Both the position numbers and the translations under genes were made by a program. The notes beneath the pieces are model-generated. The model saw only the letters and a program-made list of their open reading frames with translations, searched no databases and was not told the origin of the DNA. From positions 62,001 to 126,000 of the forward strand of contig JAQGDQ010000022.1 in NCBI GenBank assembly GCA_030141605.1: 64,000 bases of DNA. The letters run 5' to 3'. This DNA is from Tubiluchus corallicola (Eukaryota > Priapulida > Priapulimorpha > Priapulimorphida > Tubiluchidae). Of this stretch, positions 1-28,649 are shown piece by piece. Within the stretch, counting starts at the first letter, position 1. Every line of letters begins with the position of its first letter.

Positions 1-553
1 TCAAAAATTGAGTGCAGCAAGTTAAGGTCATTTGCAGGTTAATAGCTGAGTATATATCGTATTATAGGGACATGCGACTGTACTTATACTATCTGATACC
101 TGTGCGAGCTCATCAAGGTCATTTACATGTGCAAGTGCTAACTTTCTGGGCACTTGCATCTGTAACTACTGAAAGTTTAAGCAGATTAAAGATTGGGCGA
201 TATTTGATATTTAAGAAAATTTGATATATCGAGGAATATCAGAATTTTGCTATATATGGGAGTATCCAACACAGAGTATTGAATATTGAATGATACTACT
301 GAGGAACCTGTAAATTTTGCATGCATGGAAGTGATTCCTATTTTTTAGGTGGAGCTGCAAATAAGTGGCTTTTCATTTTGCACATATTTAGGCTAAATCT
401 TGTATACATGAAAAACAACTTGTATTGAAAAGTTTAAATTTATGTGTGATTGTTAATCAAATGTTTTCCGTTTTTTTATTGCCATCCATAAGGAACTGCT
501 TTTAATCTCGATAGCTGCTCATTCTAAAATGTGTTGAATAAATTTCTTTGCAG
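1..553 (+). other. Intron preceding the last KMT2 exon (partial)
   Basis: AT-rich non-coding sequence ending in a pyrimidine-rich tract and an AG acceptor at 552-553, directly before the SET-domain exon. No other exon is recognised. The upstream part of the gene lies outside the window. Confidence 0.8.
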
Positions 554-727
554 CCTAACTGTTACTCTAAAGTCATCAACGTGGACGGGAATAAACACAT
601 TGTGATCTTTGCTCTACGTGCGATCCAGCGAGGCGAGGAGCTGACGTACGATTATAAATTCCCTTATGAAGACACCAAGATTCCGTGTACATGCGGAGCA
701 AAAAAGTGCCGTCAGTATTTGAACTAA
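554..727 (+). CDS. KMT2A/B-like (trx): Last coding exon of a trithorax/KMT2A-B type histone H3K4 methyltransferase
   Basis: The exon encodes 57 residues in phase 0 and ends with TAA at 725-727. Visible parts are the second half of the SET signature (PNCYSKVIN, the tail of the NHSCxPNC motif), the ELTYDYKF block that forms the SAM/lysine channel, and a post-SET Cys cluster (CTCGAKKC, C-x-C-x4-C) ending in QYLN. The combination [27 protein letters not shown] and CGAKKC fits KMT2A/KMT2B/Drosophila Trx. It differs from KMT2C/D and SETD1. The family trimethylates H3K4 in the nucleus with the WDR5-RBBP5-ASH2L core and maintains active transcription. Only the C-terminus is in the window; the bromodomain, PHD fingers and FYR domains would lie upstream. 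No break is visible. Confidence 0.93.
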   Translation, partial: PNCYSKVINVDGNKHIVIFALRAIQRGEELTYDYKFPYEDTKIPCTCGAKKCRQYLN

Positions 728-2221
728 TAAGCTGTCCATAGTAAAAAGAGAGTAAAATATTTTGCTCATTTTTGGAGTGTGTGTATATATTAATGAGTTT
801 GTTTAAAAAACTTTGTCTATTTACAAGGATTTTTCACATTGGAGAATCATATATCTGGTACTAGGTTAAGTTAATTGAATTAAATATTAAAAGCTACCTA
901 AAGTCATTCATGTCTTATTGCATTTGCACACTCCCAGATAGTTACATTTCTGAATTACATGCTTTGATCAGTGGTTCTTTTAAAAAAACTCAAGATTTAA
1001 ATTCCCGTTAATGGCCTTATAAAGTCCTCAGTCTCAGTCTTCACACTGTGTTTTCTCCTTTATGAATTAATTGTCTGCTTATATTGCAGTGCTGCCTCTT
1101 TATTTGTCGACACATTAATAATTCAACTTGTTCACAGTTTCTACTATTGCTTTTACATTTTTAGAAAACTAGAAAGTTACAGCTGTTTTTACAGTATAAG
1201 TGCATAGTAAAAATTGAGACTTTTTTGGGCATTTAACACCTTGTTTGAGCAGACGATTGCAGTAAAAATGTACATTTTAAATTTTCATCATAATGAAACT
1301 GGTACAAAATTGCCAATGTAACACACATTTTACTTGGAGATTCAGCAAGTATAATGTTATCGTGCTGGAAAAACTATTATCCCCAAGCTGACATGCCTAT
1401 TTCAAAAGCTTAACATCATCAGTTTTGGTATTCTTAAATGACAGTAGAGGTGCTACGATGGCTGCCTGACATTGATTATTGTGTTTCTGTATCTGAATAA
1501 CCAAAGTAATATCACTGTATGTTTATTAATTTGGGCGCTAATATTAACTTTTTTAAGTTATTCTTAACTATTATTACCAATACGTGCCGTTGTTTTGCCG
1601 AGCACTGTGTATGTACGAGTTGAACACTATAACACAGCTGTATTTTATTGTTGTAGATAGACCCTAAGATTTTATCACTGTAAATATTGTACTCATATCA
1701 CTAGGTAGGTTGGCCTATTTAGACAATTTTTTATTTTCTTTTGAATTCAGTTAGAATTTATGCTTCAAAAGCTGTTGTAAATTTTGTTTAAATCATCTTC
1801 TGTCTTATCAATTTGTTATTGGAAATCCGGGTACACAGTTTTAAACCTGAACATGTAAAATTGCGTTTTTGTATTATACTAGAAGAATGTAGAAGATTTA
1901 ATTATTATTATTATAATAAAATTGGAAAAATGACAAAGTATTTACTGCATAGTAAGTTACATTTTTGTTTACAATTGATTCCCCAAGACGAGTCATTCAT
2001 CATCCATTGGAAGGGGTTGACAGACATCTCAGAAACTGTCGATCTTTTTTGCTGAATTTCTGTGATGCTTCCCTTTTGTTTTTAGTTGAAAAATGTCACA
2101 TGTTTATACACATTTTGCTTAGTAATCCTATGATTTTGCCACTTTGGGAAGTTAGCAAGCCATCAAAGGCGGACTCTTAGAAGGTTACTAAATGTGAGAC
2201 GCCGGTTTTAACATGAATAAA
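728..2221 (+). other. 3' UTR of the KMT2-like gene (extent uncertain) and spacer
   Basis: No coding potential is recognised. Candidate poly(A) signals on the + strand are ATTAAA at 879-884 and AATAAA at 1915-1920 and 2216-2221. The true cleavage site cannot be chosen from sequence alone. The short open frames here have no family resemblance. Confidence 0.45.
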
Positions 2222-2699
2222 ACGTTGGATACCCTTTAAATTTAAAATCTCAAAATAGATTATTGAGCCAGTTAAGGGAAAAGCTCCTGAAAGAAAAAAA
2301 TACTATTTTGATACTATGTATGGCATTCAACGTTTCATGTCTTGGAAGGTTGTGTCTTTTAAGCCAGTAATTATAGCCCAACTAATGCGTTACTCATAAT
2401 ATTAAACAAAAAGTACCAGCTACATGAGCAGTAAAGTGTGGAATAACTGACATTTTTAATTTAGCTGGCAAATTGCTAGCTGATGTGTAATAATAATGTG
2501 TGGCCTATGACATAAATTATAATAACTATTTTTATAACATGGCCTTACTGAAAATAACTAAAATAGAAACCCAACTGAATAAGACAGAATCTCGTTGTAT
2601 CTCAATTCTTTAGATAATTTTTAATTGTACACATGCGCATATCTTGTAAGTACATGCATTTTGTATTAAGTGTGATTGGTAGTAATGGCTGAATTGGCT

Positions 2700-2760
2700 T
2701 TCCATACTTTAAGGGGCACTCCTGCCGATGCATGTTGGGATAACTGAAAAGGTCTTACAA
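2700..2760 (+). promoter_or_regulatory. Possible GPATCH8 core promoter (ZNF143/SBS-like motif)
   Basis: The sequence gcatgttggga, about 30 bases before the candidate start codon at 2761, resembles the ZNF143/Staf element (gcatgctggga...). CpG dinucleotides become more frequent in this stretch than in its flanks. This is a motif resemblance only. Confidence 0.25.
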
Positions 2761-2793
2761 ATGGCGTCGAGTGGGCAGAATTCTTCATTAGAG
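2761..2793 (+). CDS. GPATCH8: Candidate first coding exon of GPATCH8
   Basis: An ATG in a strong Kozak context (ACAAATGGCG) opens an 11-codon stretch ending in GAG, followed by a GTGAAA donor at 2794. Phase 0 at this donor matches phase 0 at the next recognised exon (5547). A short first exon starting Met-Ala fits the human gene, which also begins Met-Ala in a very short exon. The residues themselves do not match vertebrate GPATCH8, so assignment rests on Kozak context, donor, phase and a possible upstream promoter motif. Transcript data could place the true first exon elsewhere between 728 and 5546. Confidence 0.35.
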
Positions 2794-3381
2794 GTGAAAT
2801 GTCCATTAGCTTTTTAGGCGTAACGGTAGTTCTGTGTAGCCTAAGTTGTGTAATAACTTGGCTGTGTATCGTTTTGGGAGCTTGGCATCGGCCTAAGTCA
2901 TGATTGAGCAGAGAAAAAGCATACTTTTTTAAGAGCAAGATAATAGTTTGAGCCTAATTTTTGGGAAGTTCTAACGCATTATGACATTTCTGATTAAAAA
3001 AGTAGCTAGCTATTAGCGAGATATAAAGTCGTCGAATATTTTTTGAATCCTTTAATATTTTTTGAAGAGTAACACTAAAAACTTGCTACAACCCTATTTT
3101 GATCTATGGCATGGGTTTATGATCATGGTACTCGAGTCTCAATGAGGTTATGAAAAATAAATTTCAGATTTGCTCTGTATCTTGTCATTGCAAAAACGTT
3201 TTGGATTCAGTGAATCACGTGTTATAAACTAGCTGTCTGTTTATCTTCGAGTCAAACAAATCAAGCTTCATATCGTAATATGTTTTGATTAGTTAATGAA
3301 TCGTCCCCTAGTTACTTGAGAAATGATTCAGTAGAAAGTAGAAATGATCATTTTATGCTATTGGACAGTAATCATTCATTT

Positions 3382-3513
3382 CAATTAACAAGATTTAACA
3401 GAGTTGGTCAAACTACTTTTCAGTATATGGCATTCAGACTTTGGAGCAGTCTTCCTAATGACATCAAAATGATAAATTAAATACCACTTTTTGAAAACAA
3501 TGTAATATCTTGC
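3382..3513 (+). pseudogene. Relic of a non-LTR retrotransposon, reverse transcriptase C-terminal end
   Basis: Reading from 3382 gives a stretch containing R-x-x-x-x-G-Q-x-x-F-x-Y followed by the tract RLWSSLPNDIK. In many metazoan LINE polymerases the segment just after the reverse transcriptase reads R.R.GQ.xF....xxWNSLP..I+. One stop (TAA, 3478-3480) interrupts the frame, which then continues as IPLFENNVIS, as in the usual short tail after the motif. Only about 45 codons are recognisable, so this is an old 5'-truncated copy. Confidence 0.6.
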
Positions 3514-3720
3514 TGAAAGTGCATTTTGATCGTCATAACTGTAAATGACATTTACACACCGTAACTTAAATCAGGTGTAAAAGACTTTGACGAAGTATTT
3601 AAAGATGAATTACGATAACTGGCCCTTTTTAGTTAACAGGGAATTTGCAAAAAGTATGCCTTTGCGGTAGTAATTTTTGCTTTTTTCTGCAGTTCGCTTT
3701 GTTTCAAATCAGCTTCTTTT

Positions 3721-3744
3721 GTAACTAGTAGTTACTACGTAGTA
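3721..3744. repeat. Two overlapping perfect palindromes
   Basis: gtaactagtagttac (7-bp arms, 1-base centre) at 3721-3735 overlaps the 12-bp palindrome tactacgtagta at 3733-3744. Confidence 0.7.
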
Positions 3745-3962
3745 CGCACTTGCTGATTTGGACACAGCACATTTAGTTTATAATTTGCATATAAATTCAT
3801 GCTCTAACGTTTTTCTTTTTTTCAAAATAACTGTCTAGCGTGCCTTATATTTTTTAGAAAGGATTTAAAAGGAATTTTAGAAAATTTTAAGTGCAGTATA
3901 CAGTGCCACTTTTCTAGTTAAATTAACTCAAAGTTAACAAAATTACTTCTAGTGACAAATTA

Positions 3963-3994
3963 AGCTGAGGACAAACTAAGCTGAGGACAAACAA
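3963..3994. repeat. Tandem duplication of a 16-bp unit
   Basis: taagctgaggacaaac is present twice back to back near 3961-3994, followed by a short caaa run. Confidence 0.75.
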
Positions 3995-5546
3995 ACAAAC
4001 GACTGTCAAACTGAAAAGATATAAATCTAAATTCATAACAAGCAAACAAATGAAACTGTAGTTTTAAGTAAGGCATGTAAGTATCTCATGCTATAGTAAC
4101 TTATAAAAGGATCTGGATCAGAAATAATTGTGATTGGATCAGGATTTTCTGTGATAGGCCATCTCTGGTTACATGTATGAAACCTGTAAAAATTCCTGAA
4201 TGAATATAAACATTAGGATGCAAAGAAAGCATTTTGAATAGATTTTACACTCTTTGCATTAGCAAGTAAATTCAATAACCATCATATTTACGTTATGCTG
4301 GGCTTGGAAAAAATATGTTTCCGGTTGCCGAGCATCTGTGCCATTTTTTGGTCAACTCAATTGATTTTTTTACGTTTTGCCAAAAATTTTTTATTTGCTT
4401 GCCAAATGGCAATTGTTGTTCAGCTTCACACTTTTATAAATGCAAATGTTAAATGACAAGTATTGGCCCGCACAAACTTGAGCCATTATATAGTAAATGT
4501 AATTGATCTGGCGGTGGTGAGTGGTGGTGGGATCGTGGCCGTGGTGGTGGTAGTGCTACAGTTACCCGTTTATAAATATATCTTATTAATTAGTTAGAAA
4601 TGAAGTACTATTTTTTAATCAAAATTACACTTTAATAAATTATTTATGAAAAAAAATTGTGAACTTATCAAAATCAGATGTGGTAATCTGGTTAGAAAAT
4701 CTAATAAATTCACACCGTCATGGCACATGACAAAAAAATCATTAAAAAATATAAATAATTTCAGTCTACCCATAGTGTAAAATGACAAGAAATCTGAAAC
4801 AAACATATATTTTTTAGGCTCAGTCATATTACATTCCCCTAAAATCATATTATGCATTGAAGGAAGACTTTTCATACACTATCTGATTTTCAAGTCCCGA
4901 TAAAAAGGGAAGTAAAAATATTTCAAATGATTTTAAATATTCCATATTTCAGCTTTAAAACAATCACAAAGCTTAATATTTCCTCCCTCCTACAGACACC
5001 TTTTGAGCTCAAGAGCTCAACAGATTCATTTTTGTGACTGGGCAGCCTTTTGAAATTAATAGTAATATTTTGAGCAGTATAATGTAAATAGTAGAGCCAC
5101 CTTTAAGGGATTTTATAATTTGTAATGCAATGTGAAAACTGTACAACCAAAAATTTGAGATGTCACACTGACCACAAACAGTTTCCACTTAACAGGTTTT
5201 AATAAGTTGGTGAGTAAAGTCATTGTTGAATAAGACACGTATAAAATAGGAGCTCTATTATATAAGACCTCAATGACAGTTTAATATTGCTGACTTTGAC
5301 AATGAATTTTCACATGAATATAGTCAGCATGAATTTTCATGTGCACTGATGTGATGGATTGTTGGGGGGGGAGGCAGTTGAGCCACTGGATCTTGCTGGA
5401 ATACCTAATTGGTAATAGTTTCACTTGCTTCTATTATGATTAGGGCTATGGCAAGTAATTATCTACTACCTGATTGTTATATGCTGCCAGCCGTTGTGAT
5501 CAAAAATGTTGTGATACATGTAGTGAAATGTGTACTCGTTTTTCAG

Positions 5547-21610
<16,064 letters not shown>

Positions 21611-22752
21611 TATTAGGTTTTACATTTTACTTTTAAAAATTTAGTATAATGCAATAATTGTTATTTGTAAGCTGTTAAATTTGCCAATGTTTGTTGGCGT
21701 TGTTGAACATTAAAGTGCATTTATTTGTAATAAGAATATTACGGTGGTAAAAACACCATAATATACCTATAAAGTGCTGAGTAAAGACATTAGTTTCTTG
21801 AATGAGTGACAATCATGCAAGTGAGCACAAGTCTTGATTCCAATGAAATAAAATTAGTTTAGTTTCCCTTCTGAGGTAGAGGTGCTGTACGTTATAATAT
21901 TTTAAGCAGCCCATTTGAAGGCAGGGTTACACAATGTTCTCCAAAATGTGTACATATTGAAATTTAACTATTATAATTATATACATTAAGTACTAGCAAA
22001 CAAAGTTTGTTAGAAAGCAGTAGAGCTAGATAAATATGCGAAAAAGTAACGAAAATGTTTATTATTACTAGTAATTTAAGTTGCATTTTTTATATTCATT
22101 TTATACAGGTGTACTGGTAGCTTTTGTTTTTTATTGTTTTCCTGCACTTTTAACACGAAAGTGCGTAATATGTGACATTAATTTGATCACGTAGGTTTAT
22201 CATCCCTCGTTCTATTTTCTTACTATAATTTTTTTATAGGTTATATAAAATCTTGACTGTTTGTCTGCGATTCAATAGATTTCGCCAACAGAGTTTCTAC
22301 TCTGAAAAGTTAGATTACTCTTGTTGAGCTGCGTTAGATCGACACCAAACTCTTCATTTGTACATTGTCATCAAACCTGTTAAAAGTTAATTGAAGAAAA
22401 ACAGCATTTTTTCGATTTCAGTGCTAGTTGAAATTTTGTCAGCATCACGTTCATTTGACAATTGCATTGTTTGGCTCTTTGTATCAACACTTCAACTAAT
22501 TACTAATTGTTTTTTTTACCTTTTTGTAATTTGATCTGTTACATGAAATCGTGCTTGTATAAATTATAATAAGATGTTGAAAAAATAGCAATAACCCGTT
22601 TAATTACTTACACGTAATTATTTTATTGCCTCTAAAATTTAACAAGTGCCATTATACCCATTACTTGTATCAAAACGTCATTTTCAGTACTGTAAAAATG
22701 TAAATATTATTGCTTTGTTTGCTAATATATGTTGACGTATTTAAAAAATAAA
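21611..22752 (+). other. GPATCH8 3' UTR (end uncertain)
   Basis: AT-rich non-coding sequence after the stop. AATAAA signals are at 21847-21852 (a GT-rich stretch follows) and 22747-22752. Either could define the mRNA end. Confidence 0.55.
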
Positions 22753-25321
22753 TGCCTTTATGAATAATACTTTGATATAGCACAGTATTCCGTTATTTTC
22801 ACATTTTGATTATTTTACCCCATATACATATATATTACAAGCTACCATGTTTAAACATTTAAAACATTTTAAAAAATTTAATAAATCGTAAATTTCTAAT
22901 TAATGCATTCCTTGATTTATGTTTGGCCCTATTCGGTGAACGTTATTGTCATACATTTTGCTGCAACTTTAGCAGGAAAATTAACACGTTGAATAAAAAG
23001 CTACTTTAGGCTAATTATATTTTCACCTAGTTAGTATCATATTCATTTCGATATGATGGCTAATTTCATTTTGTATAATACTGCTTGAGTATAACAAACT
23101 TTTTTTAACAATATAATGGAAACCACATTTTTCTATTACACAAAGAAACAACATTACGTCTATTAGTGTGTACGTCTCTTGCTCACGTTCGCTTAACGAA
23201 CGCGTCAAGTAAACCGAACCACAGCTTTTAATTCTGGCAAGCTCTCATATTAGAAAGCCCATTTCATTAGCAAAAAGTACACACGAGAACCCGCTGTGCT
23301 CTGTCACCTTTGCACATTGTGTTTGCTATGGCTCGCTACCTTGTTTATTCAAAAGTAGGGCCTATGTATTCTACCAGGGATTGTTGTTTTCGCATAATAG
23401 CGATCATTGATAAACAGCCGATGAACAACATACAATTACGCTTTCACAAGATCTGATTGAAAGTTATTGAGCTATTTGCTTTATTTCAATGGGCGCGGAA
23501 TATCAATTTCCTGTAGGGATGGTGACGCTAATTACGAGTACTGCTTCACCGGAAGTTGTGTGAAGGAATTTATGAGCTGGACTTTTGCGACGAGATGACC
23601 AACAAAATTGTTTTACAAATTACTACTTAGCGGGTTTGTAAACCATTTATAAAAAAAGTGACAATCTGCAGCAAAGTTAACATTTGCTGCACATCTAAAT
23701 ACTGTAGGGCGTGAGGAGAAGCTGTGTGATCGCAACTCTATGGGTTGCCACATGCGTTGGGTAATCAAAGTTACGCAACACTACGCCTGGTGAACAAATG
23801 TACGCGCGATTGTCTTTAATAGATTCTCTCGAGAAATGAAGATGTGCTTTACGCATCCAAAATTAAACACTCTTGCGTCCGAAATCTCATTTCAGAGAAT
23901 TAGCTTTGATAAATTAATGTTCGATCCTGCCACAACTATAAATGTGATGTGTAGTTTCTGCCGTTGAGTGCTGGATGACGTCTTGCAGTGCGCCAAAAAC
24001 CTAAAAAATTTAAAAAAGCATTGCGTATTTTATTATTTACTAATACATTCATTTTCTCTTTATTTTTATTCATAGTTAGTAAATATAAATTCTGTGTTAT
24101 ATGTATGAATGCAATGTTTTTATGGAAGTAAAAAACTTAAACTTAACTAGCGTATGTATCAATGTCAGCTACTCGAACTATCAATTACTTGAGACATAAA
24201 CGGATTAATCTTTAGATCAAGATGCTAAATAAAAATTAGTACCACTGAAGTTGAGTACAAAAAAAAACTACATATTGCGAGTAACTACAAAAACGATTGC
24301 CAAAAGTAACACTGTTGGTAATGTGTTATTATTATGGGCTGTTAAGCTTGTGTATTAAAATTTAATAGTTACTTTACGACACAAAAACGGATTGAGAAGT
24401 TAAACATATTATGAAATAACTATGTTACCAGTGAAGTACAGAAACAAACCATAAACCTAAGTTGAATAGGCCACAGGATCAGGAATTCAGCATTAGAATC
24501 TTTTTTGTTGAACGCGCATTTTCGCCCTTTCCAGAAAGCTGTTTGATCTTGAATTTTCAAAAACGAAGTGCAGGCATTCCATACAGTGATTTCTTCAAAA
24601 TAATCAGGCTTAAATGAGCTCGACGGCAATGTTGCATGCTTAGTTATGCCTAGATTATTTCTTCATTAGTAATAATAATTAAAGTGTAATGTCTAAAGCT
24701 ATCACGTGTTTCTTTTCCAGTTCTGTTGGCCTTTGTTTTTAAAAATGTAACAAGAATAAAACTTGCGAAATAGACTGCCAAGACTGTTTCTCATAATGCC
24801 ACAAGTACTGAAAATACAAAAATAGGATTGCAAACAACCCGCATGTCAGGTAAAGACTAAGAATATGTTTATTATCTCACAGTTGTTTACTTTCTGTTAG
24901 GTAATTTACCCATATTATTTAAGAAGCAATGAATTGTTTACAAAGCTTTTGCATACACGTGGCAGATAATTATAATAGTACATTAGTGCTTGACATTGTC
25001 AGTTTCTGTTATGAATCTGTCAAAGACAGAACGTGTGTATTAATTAGCAATGAAGGGCTGTTTAGTTTATTCAAAGGAAACTCTTACAGTAATTAATAAT
25101 ATAGATTGATTTCGTTTCCTAATTGTGTTGTATAATAGATCAAAGCACCTTACCGCGAGTTCAACGGGCTAAATTAGTAGGGAAGTAAGGTGCAGTTTTT
25201 ACTGGAACACTATTTGGTTCATTCTAATGTTTTTAAAAATTTAGATATTAGAAGGATTTAGCAATAAAAGTGTGATAAAAGGCTCATATAATTAGTAAAA
25301 ATCACTTTAAAGCCGCGATCA

Positions 25322-25343
25322 TTTCACGCTTGGGCGCGTGAAA
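25322..25343. repeat. Perfect GC-containing hairpin
   Basis: Arms tttcacgc and gcgtgaaa (8 bp) enclose a 6-base loop. Confidence 0.7.
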
Positions 25344-28300
25344 CGTCAATTACCAATTTTCGTCAAAAATATAATAGGTTTTTACAAAAAGATTAGTTAG
25401 CTAATTTTGTGATATTTTTGCATGAACTTCAAGTAAGCTGCAGAAGTTTTAATTAGTTTAAGCAGCGCATGCTTACGGAAAGCCATGACGCGCTTATGAA
25501 AAATCTACCAGTTACGTCATAATTTTCAAGTGAATGACAGGTACCATCGTGCCTCAAATTTCTATATAGCGGCATTATAAATGAACTTTATGCTTTATAG
25601 GCAGTATTTTTGCAAACTTCTTTATTATAGTTGTCTAAACTTAAGTGATAACAGGAATAATTCACGTCAAACATATTGGTCTGTCGCTCTGCCTCCGCCG
25701 TAACGTAGGCACGCTCAACGGCGCATTCGGGACAACAACTCACGCTGGAGCCTAATCAGCATGTAAACTGATTGCACTTTTTCATAAAAACAAATTTGCA
25801 GAGCAGCAGCTATTTTTATACGAAATTAACACTTCAAAGTAGCCAGAAATGACTTTTCAATTTAAACAGAATGTAGAGACGAAGAACAGAGACAGAACGT
25901 ACAGAGACATAAGTATAATAAAGAATCTAAGCCAGTTAGCCTTGCTTTAAAATAAATGAGCAACAAAAATGGTCTCTCCTGCCTTTGAACATACGAACAT
26001 CATGCCTGCGATGCATTTTTTCTATATTAACTGATCATGTGCTCGTCTGCAAGATTTATTCTGTGTTTTTCTGATTGTTAGGCTATGGAAATAGAATAAC
26101 TTTGATTCTTCCATTCCATCGACGACCCTTATATTGAATGCCCGAGTTACATAAGTCCCAATGGCATCTTTTAACCATGATTACAACCAGAAAAATAGCG
26201 TAAAATTAACTGAGGTTTATAAAAACTGGCCGGAAAAGAAAACATTTTGTTTTGTCCTTATTTAAAGCTAATCAAATAGTTGTTTATATCTAACTTGCGA
26301 AGCCATGATACTAAACTATTTTCTTGATAGCAAAATGATTTAATCAGCAACTCATAGTTGTAAGCGTTGTGCATTTTTTCCTATAAACGAAACTAGACTA
26401 TATATTTCCACTAATTCACTTGCAATTTCAATTGACAAAAATAGAATCTAGAACCAGGCTAATATTTCTCCCGTTTACTAATGAAAAATTGAGCAGTTTT
26501 AATAACAGTGTTAGACGAAGCTGTGGCTAAATGTCCCGAACGTACCTGCGCTAATTAAGCTCTGCAGGTGTGTGAAATAACTCGCACGCTGATTGGACAG
26601 ATCACGAAAATTATTGACTGTGGTAGACGTCACTTATTTTTTTATTATTATGAATTTATTTCGCATGCAAATATACAGCGTACAAAGACAACTTAATTTC
26701 AACATGCTAAGTTCTTTTAAGATGATGGAGCCGGCAAACAAGCACAAAGACCAAACAACCCTAGTATTGCTCTTGATTTATTATTGTAGACAAGACAATA
26801 TGGTATTTCGAACAGTAGATAAGTTTAAAAATTTAAGCAACTATTCACAACCGTGGCCGTGTGATGCGGTTGGTAGTTCAAAAGACTTTTTCCAAATTTG
26901 CAACCACTACTGAACCACTTATATCCCGAATAAAAGCAATCAACGTTACTATTTCTCTGCCTATTATGTGGCGCTGTGTCGAGTCTCTTGACCGGAAGAC
27001 CCACTACCCACACGTCAATGATTTCTAATGATCAAAAGCGATTTTTACTCAGGGTAGGCTGGCTAACATTTTAAAGATTGGGAGTATCAGGTTCACACTA
27101 TTTTTGTGCACAATGATAACAGGTTTTACACATGATAATAAATCATAGAGGGATTTTCTTCCTTATAATATCAAATCAAGGTCACAAGGTCAAATAGTAT
27201 AATGAAGATGAGTCCACAGTATTTACAATCATGTTGTAAACTAGTACGTTCGGGTACATTGTTGAGGACTGTTTGCAATGTTTGCTACATTAAACTGTAT
27301 AAGGTTTGGCATCACAGTCTAGTTAATTCCACAATATTTATTTCGTAATAAAGGCATGTAAGCTCTGGTCCTAGAATGACATAGATTATCTATTTGGGAA
27401 AAACGCGTCTATAGAAACTCGAAAGCCCATGTTGTTAAAAATAAGCAGTTTGTATTTCTTCTTAGTTTTCTGCCTGCTTAGTTTGAAGAACTTTTAGAGG
27501 CACATGAGAATTTACAACAGCCTTATTTTGTAAATTTCATATTTTGAACATTTTTAAACACACATAAATCACTCAAAATCAGCTGCTATCTGTTCAAGCT
27601 GAGCAACTTTACCTATTTACTTTGAGTGGCTGTAATAGGGTTTACATGAACAATATGCACAACCAAACTTTTTGCATTTATTTACATAGAGAATTTTTTT
27701 TGCTGAGCGGTATAATGGTAAAAAAAAACAATGTACAGTACACATACTTCATATGCTAAATGCTTTAAACAAAGCTTTTATCGCTGTTTAAATCATACAA
27801 TCAAATCTAGTTCTGGCACTGCTATGTAAGTTTACGTAAAAACGTCTAAGCTCTGGTTCTACAATAAACATCAGTCATCACCATTTTTTACAGCCCATAA
27901 CATGTTTTAGAGACATGGTTGATTTGTAAATAACAGAAATAATTGTTTTGGTAATATTGTAACATTTGTTCCTGGTTGTACATTTCAACTTTCCTGTTTC
28001 TCCTTTTTCCAACGTAAAATTAATGGACCTGTCAGTTCAGACTGAGAAATAGTTTGCTCTTTAAGTCTTAAATCGTACTACCTTTAACACGAGGCGAATG
28101 AACAATAATGCTAACAAACTGTCACGATGGGAATACGATTTAATTAAACTCAGCTTTCATCTGGAAAATGCTGCTTGTGGCGTTTACATTTGTGTCGTTT
28201 GTATGATATATGGGCCTAAGAGCTAAGATATTGCCAGAATAATTTGTTATTTGTCTGATTAAACTAGATGAAAGGATCGTGGCAACGAACTGCACTTCGA

Positions 28301-28623
28301 TGTGAACGTGTCATTAAATAAACCCTAACAAAAGTTCGTGAAAATAATTAAATGTAATTAAGCATTTAATTAGAGCGTGTACGAGGACTTTGCAGAGGCT
28401 GCTAACCAGTTTGCAAGCTAAACAGTCATTATTATTTTTAAGTAGATAATAATTAGGTCATTTGCGAGAAACTGTTGTTATAAAGCTGCAAGCAATCTAC
28501 TTGTTTTATCAACAAAAATTAGTCTTTGATTGCAGCTTCATTTCACTAAAGTAATTACCAACTTCGTAACAACAAATTAAATTCACTGTCAGACACATTA
28601 AAGATCATCTACATGAATAAAAG

Positions 28624-28649
28624 TTGCAAGTCCGAACGAACTTGCAACT
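28624..28649. repeat. Perfect 9-bp inverted repeat
   Basis: gttgcaagt and acttgcaac flank an 8-base loop. Confidence 0.7.

Larger units (their letters stand above)
2794..5546 (+). other. Presumed GPATCH8 intron 1 / upstream non-coding DNA
   Basis: Non-coding. It contains a LINE reverse-transcriptase relic (3382-3513), two overlapping palindromes (3721-3744), a 16-bp tandem duplication (3963-3994) and a GGT-rich stretch (about 4510-4556). It also has a run of eight G at about 5365. Otherwise nothing is recognised. Confidence 0.5.

Noticed and set aside
5409-5546. Extension of the first recognised GPATCH8 exon upstream to an earlier ATG
   Set aside because: A good TTTTCAG acceptor lies at 5540-5546, and residues upstream of it lose resemblance to the family.
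21870-21895. let-7-like seed tgaggtag in the GPATCH8 3' UTR
   Set aside because: The rest of the 22-mer does not match let-7 and no complementary arm is found downstream.
23380-23990. CpG-richer stretch with an ETS-type site as a possible promoter of an unseen gene
   Set aside because: No exon with family resemblance was found nearby on either strand; kept only as a remark in the intergenic entry.
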